DNA of 25,483 bases. Source: DATGMB01 sp035293845 (lineage in GTDB: Bacteria; Acidobacteriota; Terriglobia; Bryobacterales; Bryobacteraceae). The stretch covers positions 1 through 25,483 of the forward strand of contig DATGMB010000199.1 in assembly GCA_035293845.1 (NCBI GenBank). The letters run 5' to 3'. Each line of letters starts with the position of its first letter. Positions within the stretch are counted from its first letter, which is position 1. Shown here piece after piece: positions 8,527-17,170 of this stretch. Position numbers and translations under genes: made by a program. The notes under the pieces are model-generated. The model was not told the origin of the DNA. It did no database searches and saw only the letters and a program-made list of their open reading frames with translations.

Positions 8527-9884
8527 GAGCCGCCTTCCGCCTCGCCCTGATCGCCTGCCTCGCGGCTCCAGCCAGCGCGCAGTTCTCGCTCTATTTGGTC
8601 AACGGGGGCGTGGAGCAGCCCGCGCCGGCCGTGCTGGACCTGGGCGGCGTGTACCCGACGGAAACGGCCTCGGCGCTGTTTCGTATCCGCAATACGTCCG
8701 CGCAGCCGGCGTCGCTCGATCTGCTGCAGGCGCGCGGACCGGGCTTTGCCGTTACCGGCGCACCCGCGCTTCCCGCCGGCCTCGACCCGCAGCGATCCTT
8801 CGATTTCGCCGTGGTGTTCCAGGCCACGGCGACGGGCAGTTACAGCGCCTCGCTCGATACGGTGGGGGCTTCCGTGCTGCTCACCGCGAGGGTACTGCCG
8901 AGCCTGACGGTCCAGGTGCAGACACCGGCCGGCGCGCAGACGCTCGGCGCGGCGGGAGTGGATTTCGGCTCGGTGCAGGCGGGCGGATCGGTGGCGCGGC
9001 ACTTCACCCTGACCAACTTCACCGGATTCGTGCTGACGGCGCCGGGTATCGCGGTGCAGGGTGGCGCGTTCACGCTGGCCTCGCCGCCTCCCGCCGGCAA
9101 GGTATTTCAGCCGGGCGATAGCGCCGGCTTCGATATCGTTTTTCAGCCGGCCGCGGCGGGAGCGGCTTCCGGCGCGCTGGCGATCGGCGATCGGACCTAT
9201 CCGCTCGCGGGAAGCGGGCTGCCGGTTCCGCTGCCGCATCCCGCGCTCGCGATGCAACTGGCGCAGGCGCAAAGCGGGCAGAACGGGACGGTTTCGGTCG
9301 GCTTCGATGCTCCGGCGCAGACGTCCGGCACCGGGGTCCTGACGCTCGATTTCCAGCCGCTGGCGCAAGGCGCGACAGACCCCGCGATCCAGTTGGGCAT
9401 CGCGGGCCGGTCGATATCGTTCCCGGTGGCGGCAGGGGATTCCCAGGCAAATTTCGGCGGCCAGGCGACGGTCAATTTTCAGACCGGAACCACCGCGGGG
9501 AAGCTGGTGTTCACGGCATCTCTGGGCGGCGCGACGGACCAGAAGAGCGTCGTCATTCCCGCCGCGCCGGTGAGCATCGCCCTGGCGGGCGGCAAGCGCG
9601 GAGCGGGATCGCTCGAGCTGGACATCACAGGCTACGACAACGCGCGTTCGATCGGCACCGTGGTCTACACCTTCTACGACGCGGCCGGCAACGCGCTCGG
9701 CGCGCCGATCCAGGTGGACAACACCGCGGATTTCGCGGCCTTTTTCGCGAGCTCGAATGACGGCGGGAATTTCCTCCTGCGTGCCGTGTTTCCGGTGAGC
9801 GGCGATGCGTCGCGGATCGCGGCATTCGAGGTGCAACTGACGAATTCGGCGGGGATGGCGGATACGGGGCGGGTGAAGTTCTGA
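8523..9884 (+). CDS. Secreted choice-of-anchor-D / ASH-like beta-sandwich protein
   Basis: This 453-residue secreted protein has a signal peptide ending APASA before QFSLY. At least two consecutive HYDIN/ASPM-SPD-2-type beta-sandwich units are visible. Each begins with a 'density step' such as LDLGGVYPTETASALFRIRN or VDFGSVQAGGSVARHFTLTN and continues with FAVVFQ or FDIVFQPAAAG. The C-terminal third is another beta-rich region (IALAGGKRGAGSLELDITGY). No catalytic or sugar-binding motif is seen and there is no C-terminal anchor. Its ATG lies inside the stop of the preceding gene (ATGA), so the two products are probably made together. A structural or adhesive cell-surface role is inferred only from domain type. 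Confidence 0.78.
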   Translation: MRAAFRLALIACLAAPASAQFSLYLVNGGVEQPAPAVLDLGGVYPTETASALFRIRNTSAQPASLDLLQARGPGFAVTGAPALPAGLDPQRSFDFAVVFQATATGSYSASLDTVGASVLLTARVLPSLTVQVQTPAGAQTLGAAGVDFGSVQAGGSVARHFTLTNFTGFVLTAPGIAVQGGAFTLASPPPAGKVFQPGDSAGFDIVFQPAAAGAASGALAIGDRTYPLAGSGLPVPLPHPALAMQLAQAQSGQNGTVSVGFDAPAQTSGTGVLTLDFQPLAQGATDPAIQLGIAGRSISFPVAAGDSQANFGGQATVNFQTGTTAGKLVFTASLGGATDQKSVVIPAAPVSIALAGGKRGAGSLELDITGYDNARSIGTVVYTFYDAAGNALGAPIQVDNTADFAAFFASSNDGGNFLLRAVFPVSGDASRIAAFEVQLTNSAGMADTGRVKF

Positions 9885-9966
9885 ATCGCGTTGCGTACTG
9901 CCGGCCAGGGCTCTGCCGCACCGGGCAACGTGGGGTTCCGAGCTGCGGGCTGCAGCGCCGTGCGCC

Positions 9967-11283
9967 CTACTTCTTTCCTTCTTCGATATGCACCCTTAGC
10001 GCGTAAACCCACACCGGCCCGCGGTCGCGGTTGTAGGCGGGATTGGTGATGTGCTGAATGTCCACCGTCGCGAAAACGCCCGGCAGCACGCGCGCCGAGT
10101 AGTAGCTCTCCCACACGTTTTCGCGGCCGTAGCGCAGCGTCCCATCGCCGATCAGGAAGTCGAGGCCGCCGCGCCGCAGATACTCGGCGTGAACGGATGA
10201 CAGGCCGCCCGAAGTGAAGGCGCTGGCCACAGTGTCCTCCTTGCGATGCCAGCGCGCGCCATTGATGGAAACGCCGGCTTCGGCCAGGCGGTCCATGGCG
10301 GTGAAGGCGAAGCTTTCATTCTGGCCGTCGTTCCATGCCAGGCGGCCGAAGACGCCGATCCCGGCGGCGATCTCCTGGTCGGCGCTGAGGCCGAATCCGT
10401 ACTTGAGACGCCCCGGCTGGCGTGAGGCGGTAACGTCGGGATGCACCATCTTCAGGGCTTCCGCGTAGCTGCCGCCGCGGTACCGGTTCTGGTAGGCGAG
10501 CGCGCGGGCAGCGCCGGTGTGACCGTGAAAGCCGAAACGGCGCTCCACTTCCTCGATCTGGCCATGATCGCGGAACAGGCGCCGGTCGAAGCGCTCGCCG
10601 TTGGCCACCAGCGGCATGGCAGCATCGCCGTATTTGAACGACCAGTTGCGGGTATGAAATTCGTGAACCCATCCCCAGGTGTAGCCGCGCGTATCGGCCG
10701 GGTAGTCCCAGGCGCCGTTGTACATGATGGCCCAGCCCATGAACTGCGTGCGGGGGTCGTGGGAATAGCGGTTGTCGTCGAAATAATCCGTAACGGTGAA
10801 GCGACCGATCACGACGGTGTAGCGGTTGACGGGGCGCGTGCCGGCAAGCTGATTCTCATCGCCTTCGACGGTTTCACGGTCGTCGCCGATGCCGAAATCG
10901 TGGGTCAGGAAGAGCCGCGCGATGTACGGCTTCGGAGTGGCGGTGGAAACGCGCGGCATTTCGCCGTTGGGGAAGTTGGCGACGCCATTGGTATTGCTGA
11001 AGCCGCGGCCGCCGGCAAGCTCGGGGTCGAAGTAGAACTGCGTGTCCTTGGGCAATTGCAGGCCGAAGAAGAGCGTGGAAGTCAGGGACGCCTCAGCTTC
11101 GGTATGCGGCACAAGGCTGAGCGGCCCCTGGTACGGCGAAGGGAACGGGGGATGCGTCATCCCGATCGACGTTGCCTGCCAGAGGAGATTCCACTTCTCC
11201 GGGCTGGGCTGGTCCGGCGGTGGGTCCTGCGGCCGGGCCGGCGCGCACAGGACGAGCAAAAGGGGCAGGAACCGCGGATTCAA
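9967..11283 (-). CDS. OprB-type carbohydrate-selective porin
   Basis: This 438-residue protein resembles the OprB carbohydrate porin family of outer-membrane beta-barrels. After a signal peptide (FLPLLLVLCAPARP before QDPPP), the family-like stretch YFDPELAGGRGFSNTNGVAN and later alternating aromatic strands (WGWVHEFHTRNWSFKYGDAA, GVFGRLAWNDG) are visible. The C-terminal strand region includes FATVDIQHITNPAYNRDRGP, typical of these porins. The start is TTG (11283). No ATG or GTG is available in the short upstream frame, and TTG gives a good signal peptide. It lies 4 nt after the stop of the DUF1015 gene, so it is probably translated by coupling. Transported sugar is unknown. Confidence 0.82.
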   Translation of the reverse strand: MNPRFLPLLLVLCAPARPQDPPPDQPSPEKWNLLWQATSIGMTHPPFPSPYQGPLSLVPHTEAEASLTSTLFFGLQLPKDTQFYFDPELAGGRGFSNTNGVANFPNGEMPRVSTATPKPYIARLFLTHDFGIGDDRETVEGDENQLAGTRPVNRYTVVIGRFTVTDYFDDNRYSHDPRTQFMGWAIMYNGAWDYPADTRGYTWGWVHEFHTRNWSFKYGDAAMPLVANGERFDRRLFRDHGQIEEVERRFGFHGHTGAARALAYQNRYRGGSYAEALKMVHPDVTASRQPGRLKYGFGLSADQEIAAGIGVFGRLAWNDGQNESFAFTAMDRLAEAGVSINGARWHRKEDTVASAFTSGGLSSVHAEYLRRGGLDFLIGDGTLRYGRENVWESYYSARVLPGVFATVDIQHITNPAYNRDRGPVWVYALRVHIEEGKK

Positions 11284-11287
11284 GCGC

Positions 11288-12517
11288 TCAATCCAGCTTG
11301 TAAATGGTCAAGCCCGAGAGGAGCTTGGGATAAAAATCGGTGGATTTCTGCGGCATCACTCCGCCGCCGAAGGAAGTCTCGGCCACTTGCTGGATCGATG
11401 TAGGCTTCAGGAGAAAAGCGATTTGGGCCGCGCCGGAGCGGGCCTGTTCGAGCGCGGCATCGAGGCCGCGGACATAGCGCAGGTGCTGCTCGTTGCGCAC
11501 GGCCTCTTCGCCGATGCCGAGAACCTTTCCGAGCAGCCGCTCGTGCAGAACGCGGACGTCGAGCTCGCCCGTCGCGCCGCGCGCTTCGAGCATCCACAGG
11601 CGGTTCGCGATCGCCGCGCCGATCACCGTGCGGCCGGGGTGGTCGCGCCAGGCTTGCTGCAGGCGGGCCGGCGAATCGATTTCGGCGGCCTGAAAGTCCG
11701 AGGCGGCGTCGCGCAGGAAGCGGTCCGCGAAGCCTTCTGCCAGCCCGCTCACCAGGCGGTGAGTGGCGAGGATGCGCAGGCCGGGCGAGTGCAGGTTCAC
11801 GAACGTCATCATCACGCGGTCCGCGCCGGCCAGTCCGGGGTTTTCGTTGCGGAAGGCGAGCGCGGTTTCATAGCGGTGATGTCCGTCCGCAATCAGCAGT
11901 TTCTTATCGCACATGCGCGCGGCGATCGCCTCGCCCCCGGCGATCTTCCAGAGCCGGTGGATGGCGCCGTACTCGTCGGTCACCTCGGCGAGCGGCGGCG
12001 CCTGCGCGGCTGCGTCGAGCATGGCGTCGATTTCGCCGGCCGGGTCGGGATAAAGCATGAAGATCTGGCCGAAGTGCGCGTGGGTGTGGCGCAGCAGTTC
12101 CAGGCGGTCCTTCTTGGGGCCGGCCAGCGTATGCTCGTGGCGGTGGACGATGCCCGCCGAGTAGTCTTCCACCCCGCCGAGGGCGATGAAACCCTTGCGC
12201 ACGAGCCGCTCGCCGGAATCCGGCTCGGTGAACTCCTGAAAGTACGGAAACACGCCGGGCTCGGCGTCGCGGGCCAGGATGTCCCGTGCGATCCAGTCGT
12301 TCAGGTACCGGGCGGCGCGAGTGTAAACGTTGTCGGACTCGGAGTCCTCCGCGTGCCGCTCGCCCAGGATGATGCGCACCAGGTTGTACGGGCTCGCGGC
12401 CAGATAGCGCTCGCGCATGGCGGGCGTGATCTTGTCGTACGGCTGCGTGACCAGCTTGTCGAGAGAGCCGGCCTTGGCGGTATAGCGGAATGGGTGAAAA
12501 GGATGGATGCGGGCCAA
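11288..12517 (-). CDS. DUF1015 family protein
   Basis: This 409-residue cytoplasmic protein matches the DUF1015 (COG4198) family in length and motifs. Its N-terminus, ARIHPFHPFRY then LVTQPYDKITPAMRE, is the family signature. RHEHTLAGPKKDRLELL (126-142) and LLIADGHHRYETALAFR (207-223) are the conserved central motifs. The DGHHR segment recalls the GxxR loop of ParB-like folds, a resemblance I note without claiming homology. The start is TTG (12517), supported because it aligns with the family's usual first residue and no ATG/GTG fits better. It sits between a GT87-like gene (56 nt upstream) and an OprB porin gene (4 nt downstream). Biochemical function is not known to me. Confidence 0.85.
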   Translation of the reverse strand: MARIHPFHPFRYTAKAGSLDKLVTQPYDKITPAMRERYLAASPYNLVRIILGERHAEDSESDNVYTRAARYLNDWIARDILARDAEPGVFPYFQEFTEPDSGERLVRKGFIALGGVEDYSAGIVHRHEHTLAGPKKDRLELLRHTHAHFGQIFMLYPDPAGEIDAMLDAAAQAPPLAEVTDEYGAIHRLWKIAGGEAIAARMCDKKLLIADGHHRYETALAFRNENPGLAGADRVMMTFVNLHSPGLRILATHRLVSGLAEGFADRFLRDAASDFQAAEIDSPARLQQAWRDHPGRTVIGAAIANRLWMLEARGATGELDVRVLHERLLGKVLGIGEEAVRNEQHLRYVRGLDAALEQARSGAAQIAFLLKPTSIQQVAETSFGGGVMPQKSTDFYPKLLSGLTIYKLD

Positions 12518-12573
12518 GAATCTAGAATAGCAAGCGGTGCGGAGTACCGCCGCAAAACTGTATTACATCGTGG

Positions 12574-13734
12574 TTACGCGATCATCCGGCGCGGCTCCCC
12601 GGCGCCCGGCACGGCGGCGGGAATCTCGCGCGTCCAATCTGCGCGCAGGGAGAACGCGGCGCTGAGCACGAAGAGAAGGAGCATCCCGCGCGTGGCGTCC
12701 GGGAACGGAGGCTGCCACAACAGCCAGAACCACGGGACGGGCGAGGCCAGCGCGATCGCCAGCATGGCGGCCCATCCGGCGGCGCGCTGCGCCACCAGGA
12801 GGATCGCCGGCAGCATCAGGCAGCAGTCCTGCATATCGTTGTGAACCGCCAGAATCACGCCGCCGGCGAACGCCAGAGCGATTCCCCATTCGAGCGAATC
12901 GCTGCGCCGGGCGAAGGACCATACCGAGAGAGCAACCGTCATCGCCAACAGCAACTCGATGAATAGGCTGCCGTGCGCCAGCAGGTGCAGGTTGGGCATG
13001 CGGGACGGAGCGGCGTTGATGCGCGGATCCTGGATCGCGCGCAGAAATTCGTGAGGCCAGCGCCAGCCCATACCGAGGCAAGAGGCCGCGAAAAGCAAGG
13101 CGCCTCCGGCGGCAAGACCAGCCGTGTAGCGCCACCGCTTCTGCGCGAGCAGCACCAGCGGGACCAGGATCATCAGGTGGAACTTGGCCGTGCACAGCGC
13201 CAGCACCAGGCCGGCGAGGAACGGACGGTTGCGGCGCCACAGGTAAAGCGAGAGGCCCAGCCACATCAGGACCAGTGTTACGTCCTGGCCGCTGAAGATA
13301 CCGCGGAAGGCCGGGAGACAGCAGCAAACCGCCGGCCCCTTCACGCGCCAATCGCCATCCCACAGCAGCAAGAAGACGCCCAGGGCCGCCAGCATGAGGG
13401 CCAGCCAAAGACGGTAAGCGGCCAGGTAGGGCAGCAGCGAAATGGGCTTGAGGAATAGCGCGAACCACGGCAGCCGGATGAAGACCAGGGCGCGTTTGGT
13501 TTCGAGGTCCGCCGGTCCCCACGGAGTCGTTTCGGCTTCCTGTACGCGGTATATCGCTTCGGGAACGTAGAGCCGGCTCGTGCCGGCCAGGCGTCCGCCT
13601 GCGTAGAAAGCGCGAAAGTCATTTCGTCCGTCGCGCGGCTCGCCCCAATGGAAGGGTCCGTACAGCGCGGTGAGCGCCGAAACCAGCGCTCCCGCGGCAC
13701 AGAACAGCGCAAGACTCTTCTTCCGAGAGACCAT
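12574..13734 (-). CDS. GT87-like (DUF2029) membrane glycosyltransferase
   Basis: This is a polytopic membrane protein of 386 residues with about ten hydrophobic segments, of the GT87/DUF2029 kind, which use a polyprenyl-phosphate sugar donor on the outer face of the membrane. After the first helix comes the family-like loop RNDFRAFYAGGRLAG, with Asp39 as the expected GT-C acidic residue. Further signatures are the GQDVTLVLMWLGLSLYL helix and KFHLMILVPLVLLA. The start MVSRKKSLAL (13734) is preferred for its basic N-terminus; an in-frame ATG at 13776 is possible, and neither has a clear ribosome site. It probably heads an operon with the DUF1015 and porin genes. Acceptor is unknown. Confidence 0.78.
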   Translation of the reverse strand: MVSRKKSLALFCAAGALVSALTALYGPFHWGEPRDGRNDFRAFYAGGRLAGTSRLYVPEAIYRVQEAETTPWGPADLETKRALVFIRLPWFALFLKPISLLPYLAAYRLWLALMLAALGVFLLLWDGDWRVKGPAVCCCLPAFRGIFSGQDVTLVLMWLGLSLYLWRRNRPFLAGLVLALCTAKFHLMILVPLVLLAQKRWRYTAGLAAGGALLFAASCLGMGWRWPHEFLRAIQDPRINAAPSRMPNLHLLAHGSLFIELLLAMTVALSVWSFARRSDSLEWGIALAFAGGVILAVHNDMQDCCLMLPAILLVAQRAAGWAAMLAIALASPVPWFWLLWQPPFPDATRGMLLLFVLSAAFSLRADWTREIPAAVPGAGEPRRMIA

Positions 13735-13880
13735 TCGTCGATGCCGGCACGGCCGTATTCCTGGCCAGCATCCCATGGCCCGCCTGCGCGGTCTACACCG
13801 GCCTTAGTGAAGGCGTGGGTGTTAACCAACGATAGCGGGCAAAGGGCGGTGGTTGTGCTAGTCTGGATGGCTCCCCGGTT

Positions 13881-15455
13881 ATGATCGCGGCGCGCGCGAA
13901 GCAGGATGACAAGCTGGTGGAACGCCCGGCAGAGCCATTTCTCTGGCGTGTCCTGCCCCTGATGTTTGCCCTATCCATCGCGGTCATGATCCTTCGGCTG
14001 CCCTTTTTCCCCAGCCAGGACGGCCCGCTTCACCTGTATTACGTCGACGTGCTGCGCGGGCTGCTGACGCATTCCGGTCCATACCCGCAGCATTTCGCGA
14101 TCAAGTCCTACGTCACGCCATACGCGTTCGTCTATTACTGCCTGCTGGCGTTGGAGACCGTTTTCCCGCCGCTCCTCAGCGAAAAACTGCTGGTCTGCGC
14201 GTATGTGCTGACGTTCGTGCTCGGCTTTCAATTTCTGGCCGGATCGGTGACGAACTCGCCCGGCAAATGGGCGCTGGCTGCGGCGATCTTCTCTTTGAAC
14301 TCGTTCCTCTACCTCGGCTTTCTCAATTTTCTTCTCGCGACGGCCCTGGTGCTGGTGCTCGGGGGCGGCTGGCTGCGCTGGATGGGCGCGCTGACTCCCG
14401 GCCGCATCGCCATCCTCGCGTTTGTGTTCGCGCTCGATCTGCTGACGCATCCCTTGCCGGGCGCGATCTTTCTCTCCTTTGCCGGCCTTCACCTGGGCGT
14501 GCAACTGGTTCGTGACGTGCTGGCCCCGGGCGGCACGCTGCGGCAGGGGCTGCGCGCCCATGCCCGTCCGGTCGCGGTGCTCGCCGTGATGGGGATGGCG
14601 GCTGCCGTGTGGGTCCTGAGTTTCCGGGACGTGGCGCCCGGCGGAATCCGCCCCTACCGCCCTGGTTCGCTCGCCGTCGCAATCCAGGGACTCCGGTTGA
14701 TGTGGCTGGCGCCTCTGTTGAACCCGCTTTACCTGGCGGTGTTACAGGCGCTCGCCGGATTCGCCGCGCTCACGCTCGTCATGGGCTGGTGGAAGCGGCG
14801 CGGCCGGGTGGGCGCGGCAGCCATTACCGCGACGGCCGCTGCCGCGGTCTGTCTGGTGGTGAGTTGCGCCGCTCCTTTTTCGGTGAATAACAGCAGCCAC
14901 TTTGCGCAGCGCTTCGGCCTCTACTGGGTCATCTTTCTGCTGCTGGCGGCCGCCGCGGTGAAGCCGCCACGCGCCTGCACTACGGCGATGGGCATCCTGG
15001 CGCTGTCGGCCGCGCCCGTGCTCATTGTTTTCCAGTCGAGCGTGTTGTCGGCCGCCGTGAGCCAATTGACCGCCTCGATGGACGTTCCGCCGGCTCCGCC
15101 GGGCTCATTGGGAATTGTCGTAGCCGAACCGGGTCCGGGGGTCGGGCTTGGGGCCGATCTCGTTCTGTGGTCCGGCGCGCATTGGTTCCGGAGGTCGCAG
15201 GCGATCCTTACGAACGACGCCTGGCTCGACCTGCCCTGGATCATGATCCGGCCGCGAGAGACTTATCCCTGGACCTATTCCAATGATGTGCGGCAGATCC
15301 CCTACCGGCTCCAGGCGGGCCTGGACCAGGCTGGCGCCTTGCGCATGGCCGTGCGGGTACACGAACGGGGGCCGCTGACCGAGGGGCTGCTCCAAGGCCT
15401 GGGTTTCCGCGCCGTAACGAGCGCGCCGGAGATTGCGTTCTACTCGCGGCCGTGA
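13881..15455 (+). CDS. Polytopic membrane protein, probable GT-C fold glycosyltransferase
   Basis: This 524-residue protein has about ten to eleven transmembrane helices followed by a soluble C-terminal domain (roughly 400-524). I do not recognise a named family. The first extracytoplasmic loop reads PFFPSQDGPLHLYY (41-54): an acidic residue plus His right after helix 1, as in GT-C glycosyltransferases. YVTPYAFVYYCLLAL and DLLTHPLPGAIFLSFAGLHL support a multi-spanning enzyme. The ATG (13881) is divergent from the GT87-like gene, across about 145 bp that must hold both promoters. No confident promoter was found; TGCTAGTCT (13856-13864) is a weak extended -10 candidate. It is convergent with the next membrane protein, with a 24-bp gap. 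Confidence 0.72.
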   Translation: MIAARAKQDDKLVERPAEPFLWRVLPLMFALSIAVMILRLPFFPSQDGPLHLYYVDVLRGLLTHSGPYPQHFAIKSYVTPYAFVYYCLLALETVFPPLLSEKLLVCAYVLTFVLGFQFLAGSVTNSPGKWALAAAIFSLNSFLYLGFLNFLLATALVLVLGGGWLRWMGALTPGRIAILAFVFALDLLTHPLPGAIFLSFAGLHLGVQLVRDVLAPGGTLRQGLRAHARPVAVLAVMGMAAAVWVLSFRDVAPGGIRPYRPGSLAVAIQGLRLMWLAPLLNPLYLAVLQALAGFAALTLVMGWWKRRGRVGAAAITATAAAAVCLVVSCAAPFSVNNSSHFAQRFGLYWVIFLLLAAAAVKPPRACTTAMGILALSAAPVLIVFQSSVLSAAVSQLTASMDVPPAPPGSLGIVVAEPGPGVGLGADLVLWSGAHWFRRSQAILTNDAWLDLPWIMIRPRETYPWTYSNDVRQIPYRLQAGLDQAGALRMAVRVHERGPLTEGLLQGLGFRAVTSAPEIAFYSRP

Positions 15456-15479
15456 GACCGGGCGGTATCGGGCCAGGGT

Positions 15480-17135
15480 TCAGGGGCGCCGGTACAACCA
15501 CCACCAGGCGGACTCGGCGGCCAGGTGGAAACGGCGCTGCACCTCCGGCAAATAGCACCGGTTTAAGCCATCGATCCGCTCCTGCAACTCCGCGGGGTGT
15601 TTGGGAACCATGACCACGGTCGCATCGCCGAAAAACTCGTCCGCGGCCGGCCGGTAGCGGTCGCTCATGGTGACGCCGAAGGAGTTCGAGGCGGTTCCTC
15701 CGCGCGGCGGCGGCCAGCCGAGCGCGTACGGAAACGGGTTCTGCATGTCCATCGTCATCACCCGATCTGTCGGACGGCAGTGGCTTCGCAGGAGTCTGGC
15801 TCCGTCGTTCACGTAAGTCGTGTAAGCGAGACCGTTGCACCGCGGCTGGAGCTCTTCCGGCCGGTCGCAAAGGAGCAATCCCGCCAGGCGAGGCTCCGCG
15901 AAACCCAGGCACGACGGCGGAGGGTGGATCTTGTGAACCGCGGCAGCCGTGAGCCCCCACGCGTCCACCGCGCAAGGCGGTACGAACAGGAGGGCGCAGC
16001 CCAGCAGCGCGGCCCCGTTTCGATACGACTTGGCGCCCGCTGGCCCGAACTCCGGCGGCTGATGGGCGGCCGCCAGCCGGCTGGCCACGATCAGCGCGAA
16101 TACCGCTGAGAGCGGGAGCCCGCCATCCTGCTGGTTGGTGGCCAAGAGGGCAATGCCCGCCGCGAAAACGATGATCGCGAGGAGGAGAACCTGAAAGCGC
16201 CCGAAGCGTTCTTCGTTCCGCGGTTTCAGCCCCAAAGCGGCCAGCCCGACTGCCAGCAGAATCGCGAGCGTCACATCGTTTTCCGGCACCTTTTCGAGCA
16301 GGGCTCGAAACGGGAGGCTCTGCGCGCGTGCGCCGGCTGCCATGCGCAGCGCGCGCCACACGCCTGCGGCATCGAAGCGCAGGTACGACAGAACCGCCAG
16401 TGACACCGCACCGCTTCCCGCTGCAAATCCGATGATCCTGCGCCGGCCGCGCAGCGAGAACAGAGAGACGATAAAGAGTCCCACGGCCACCAGGGAAAAA
16501 CTGGCCTTCAGAAAAAGCGCCAACGCCGCGGCGGCGCCGGTTGAGAAACCGCCCCACCATTCCTCCCGGCCTCTTGGACCGCCAGACGCCGGCGGCGCGA
16601 AGCACTCGACCATCACCGGAACCAGCAGCGCGAAGCCCAGCCGGTTGTAAAACATGGCGTGGGAAGACACCCACGGAAGATCGCCGAGCGGACAAGGAGT
16701 GCAGGCCAGCAGCGCGGTATAGACTGCCGCCAGCGAGCCGGGAACCGCCTCCAGCCGTCTTCGCCCGATGCCATACACCCACACGGCGATCGAAAGGGCG
16801 GCAATTGCGTTCGCGACCCCGAGCGCATCCGGGGCGCCGTGGGCGAGTCGCAATCCGAGGGCTGCCAGCAGAAACGGAACCTGCCCCCACGGACTCCAGA
16901 AATCGAGCTGCGGCCGCAAGCCGTGGAGAACGCGCCAGCCATTCTCCAGGAACAGGAAGTCGTCGTGGCCGTAACGGAAGGTGGGAACCGCTCCGATCCG
17001 CGCGGCAACCGCACAGACCAGGGCCAGCGCCGCCAGACAAGACCATCGGAACCGCGCGGCCGTGCGGCCCCTGGCCGCCACTCGGTCCAGAAATCGCTCG
17101 AGCATCCCGTCCGCGGTCCCCTCCGGAAGGCTCAT
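15480..17135 (-). CDS. ArnT/PMT-like membrane glycosyltransferase (GT-C)
   Basis: This 551-residue polytopic membrane protein carries a clear GT-C first loop: YGHDDFLFLENGWRVLHG, then LRPQLDFWSPWGQVPFLL (Asp58/Asp59, then the D-x(3)-P element). That is the arrangement in ArnT and protein-mannosyltransferase-like enzymes, which use polyprenyl-linked sugars. About ten to twelve hydrophobic helices follow, then a C-terminal soluble domain (RVMTMDMQNPFPYALGWPPP). The start is uncertain. ATG at 17135 lacks a ribosome site; ATG at 17105 (MLERFLDRV) has GGAGGGG 12 nt upstream and may be the true start. The frame is open far upstream, but that part is antisense-register shadow over the DUF2142 gene. 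It follows that gene by 35 nt. Confidence 0.8.
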   Translation of the reverse strand: MSLPEGTADGMLERFLDRVAARGRTAARFRWSCLAALALVCAVAARIGAVPTFRYGHDDFLFLENGWRVLHGLRPQLDFWSPWGQVPFLLAALGLRLAHGAPDALGVANAIAALSIAVWVYGIGRRRLEAVPGSLAAVYTALLACTPCPLGDLPWVSSHAMFYNRLGFALLVPVMVECFAPPASGGPRGREEWWGGFSTGAAAALALFLKASFSLVAVGLFIVSLFSLRGRRRIIGFAAGSGAVSLAVLSYLRFDAAGVWRALRMAAGARAQSLPFRALLEKVPENDVTLAILLAVGLAALGLKPRNEERFGRFQVLLLAIIVFAAGIALLATNQQDGGLPLSAVFALIVASRLAAAHQPPEFGPAGAKSYRNGAALLGCALLFVPPCAVDAWGLTAAAVHKIHPPPSCLGFAEPRLAGLLLCDRPEELQPRCNGLAYTTYVNDGARLLRSHCRPTDRVMTMDMQNPFPYALGWPPPRGGTASNSFGVTMSDRYRPAADEFFGDATVVMVPKHPAELQERIDGLNRCYLPEVQRRFHLAAESAWWWLYRRP

Positions 17136-17170
17136 TAGAGCACACGGCGTCGTCCGGCCGCCACGCGCAT

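Noticed and set aside
11042..12844. Plus-strand open frame of 600 codons across the porin and DUF1015 genes
   Set aside because: It lies antisense to two recognisable families and has no recognisable domain of its own.
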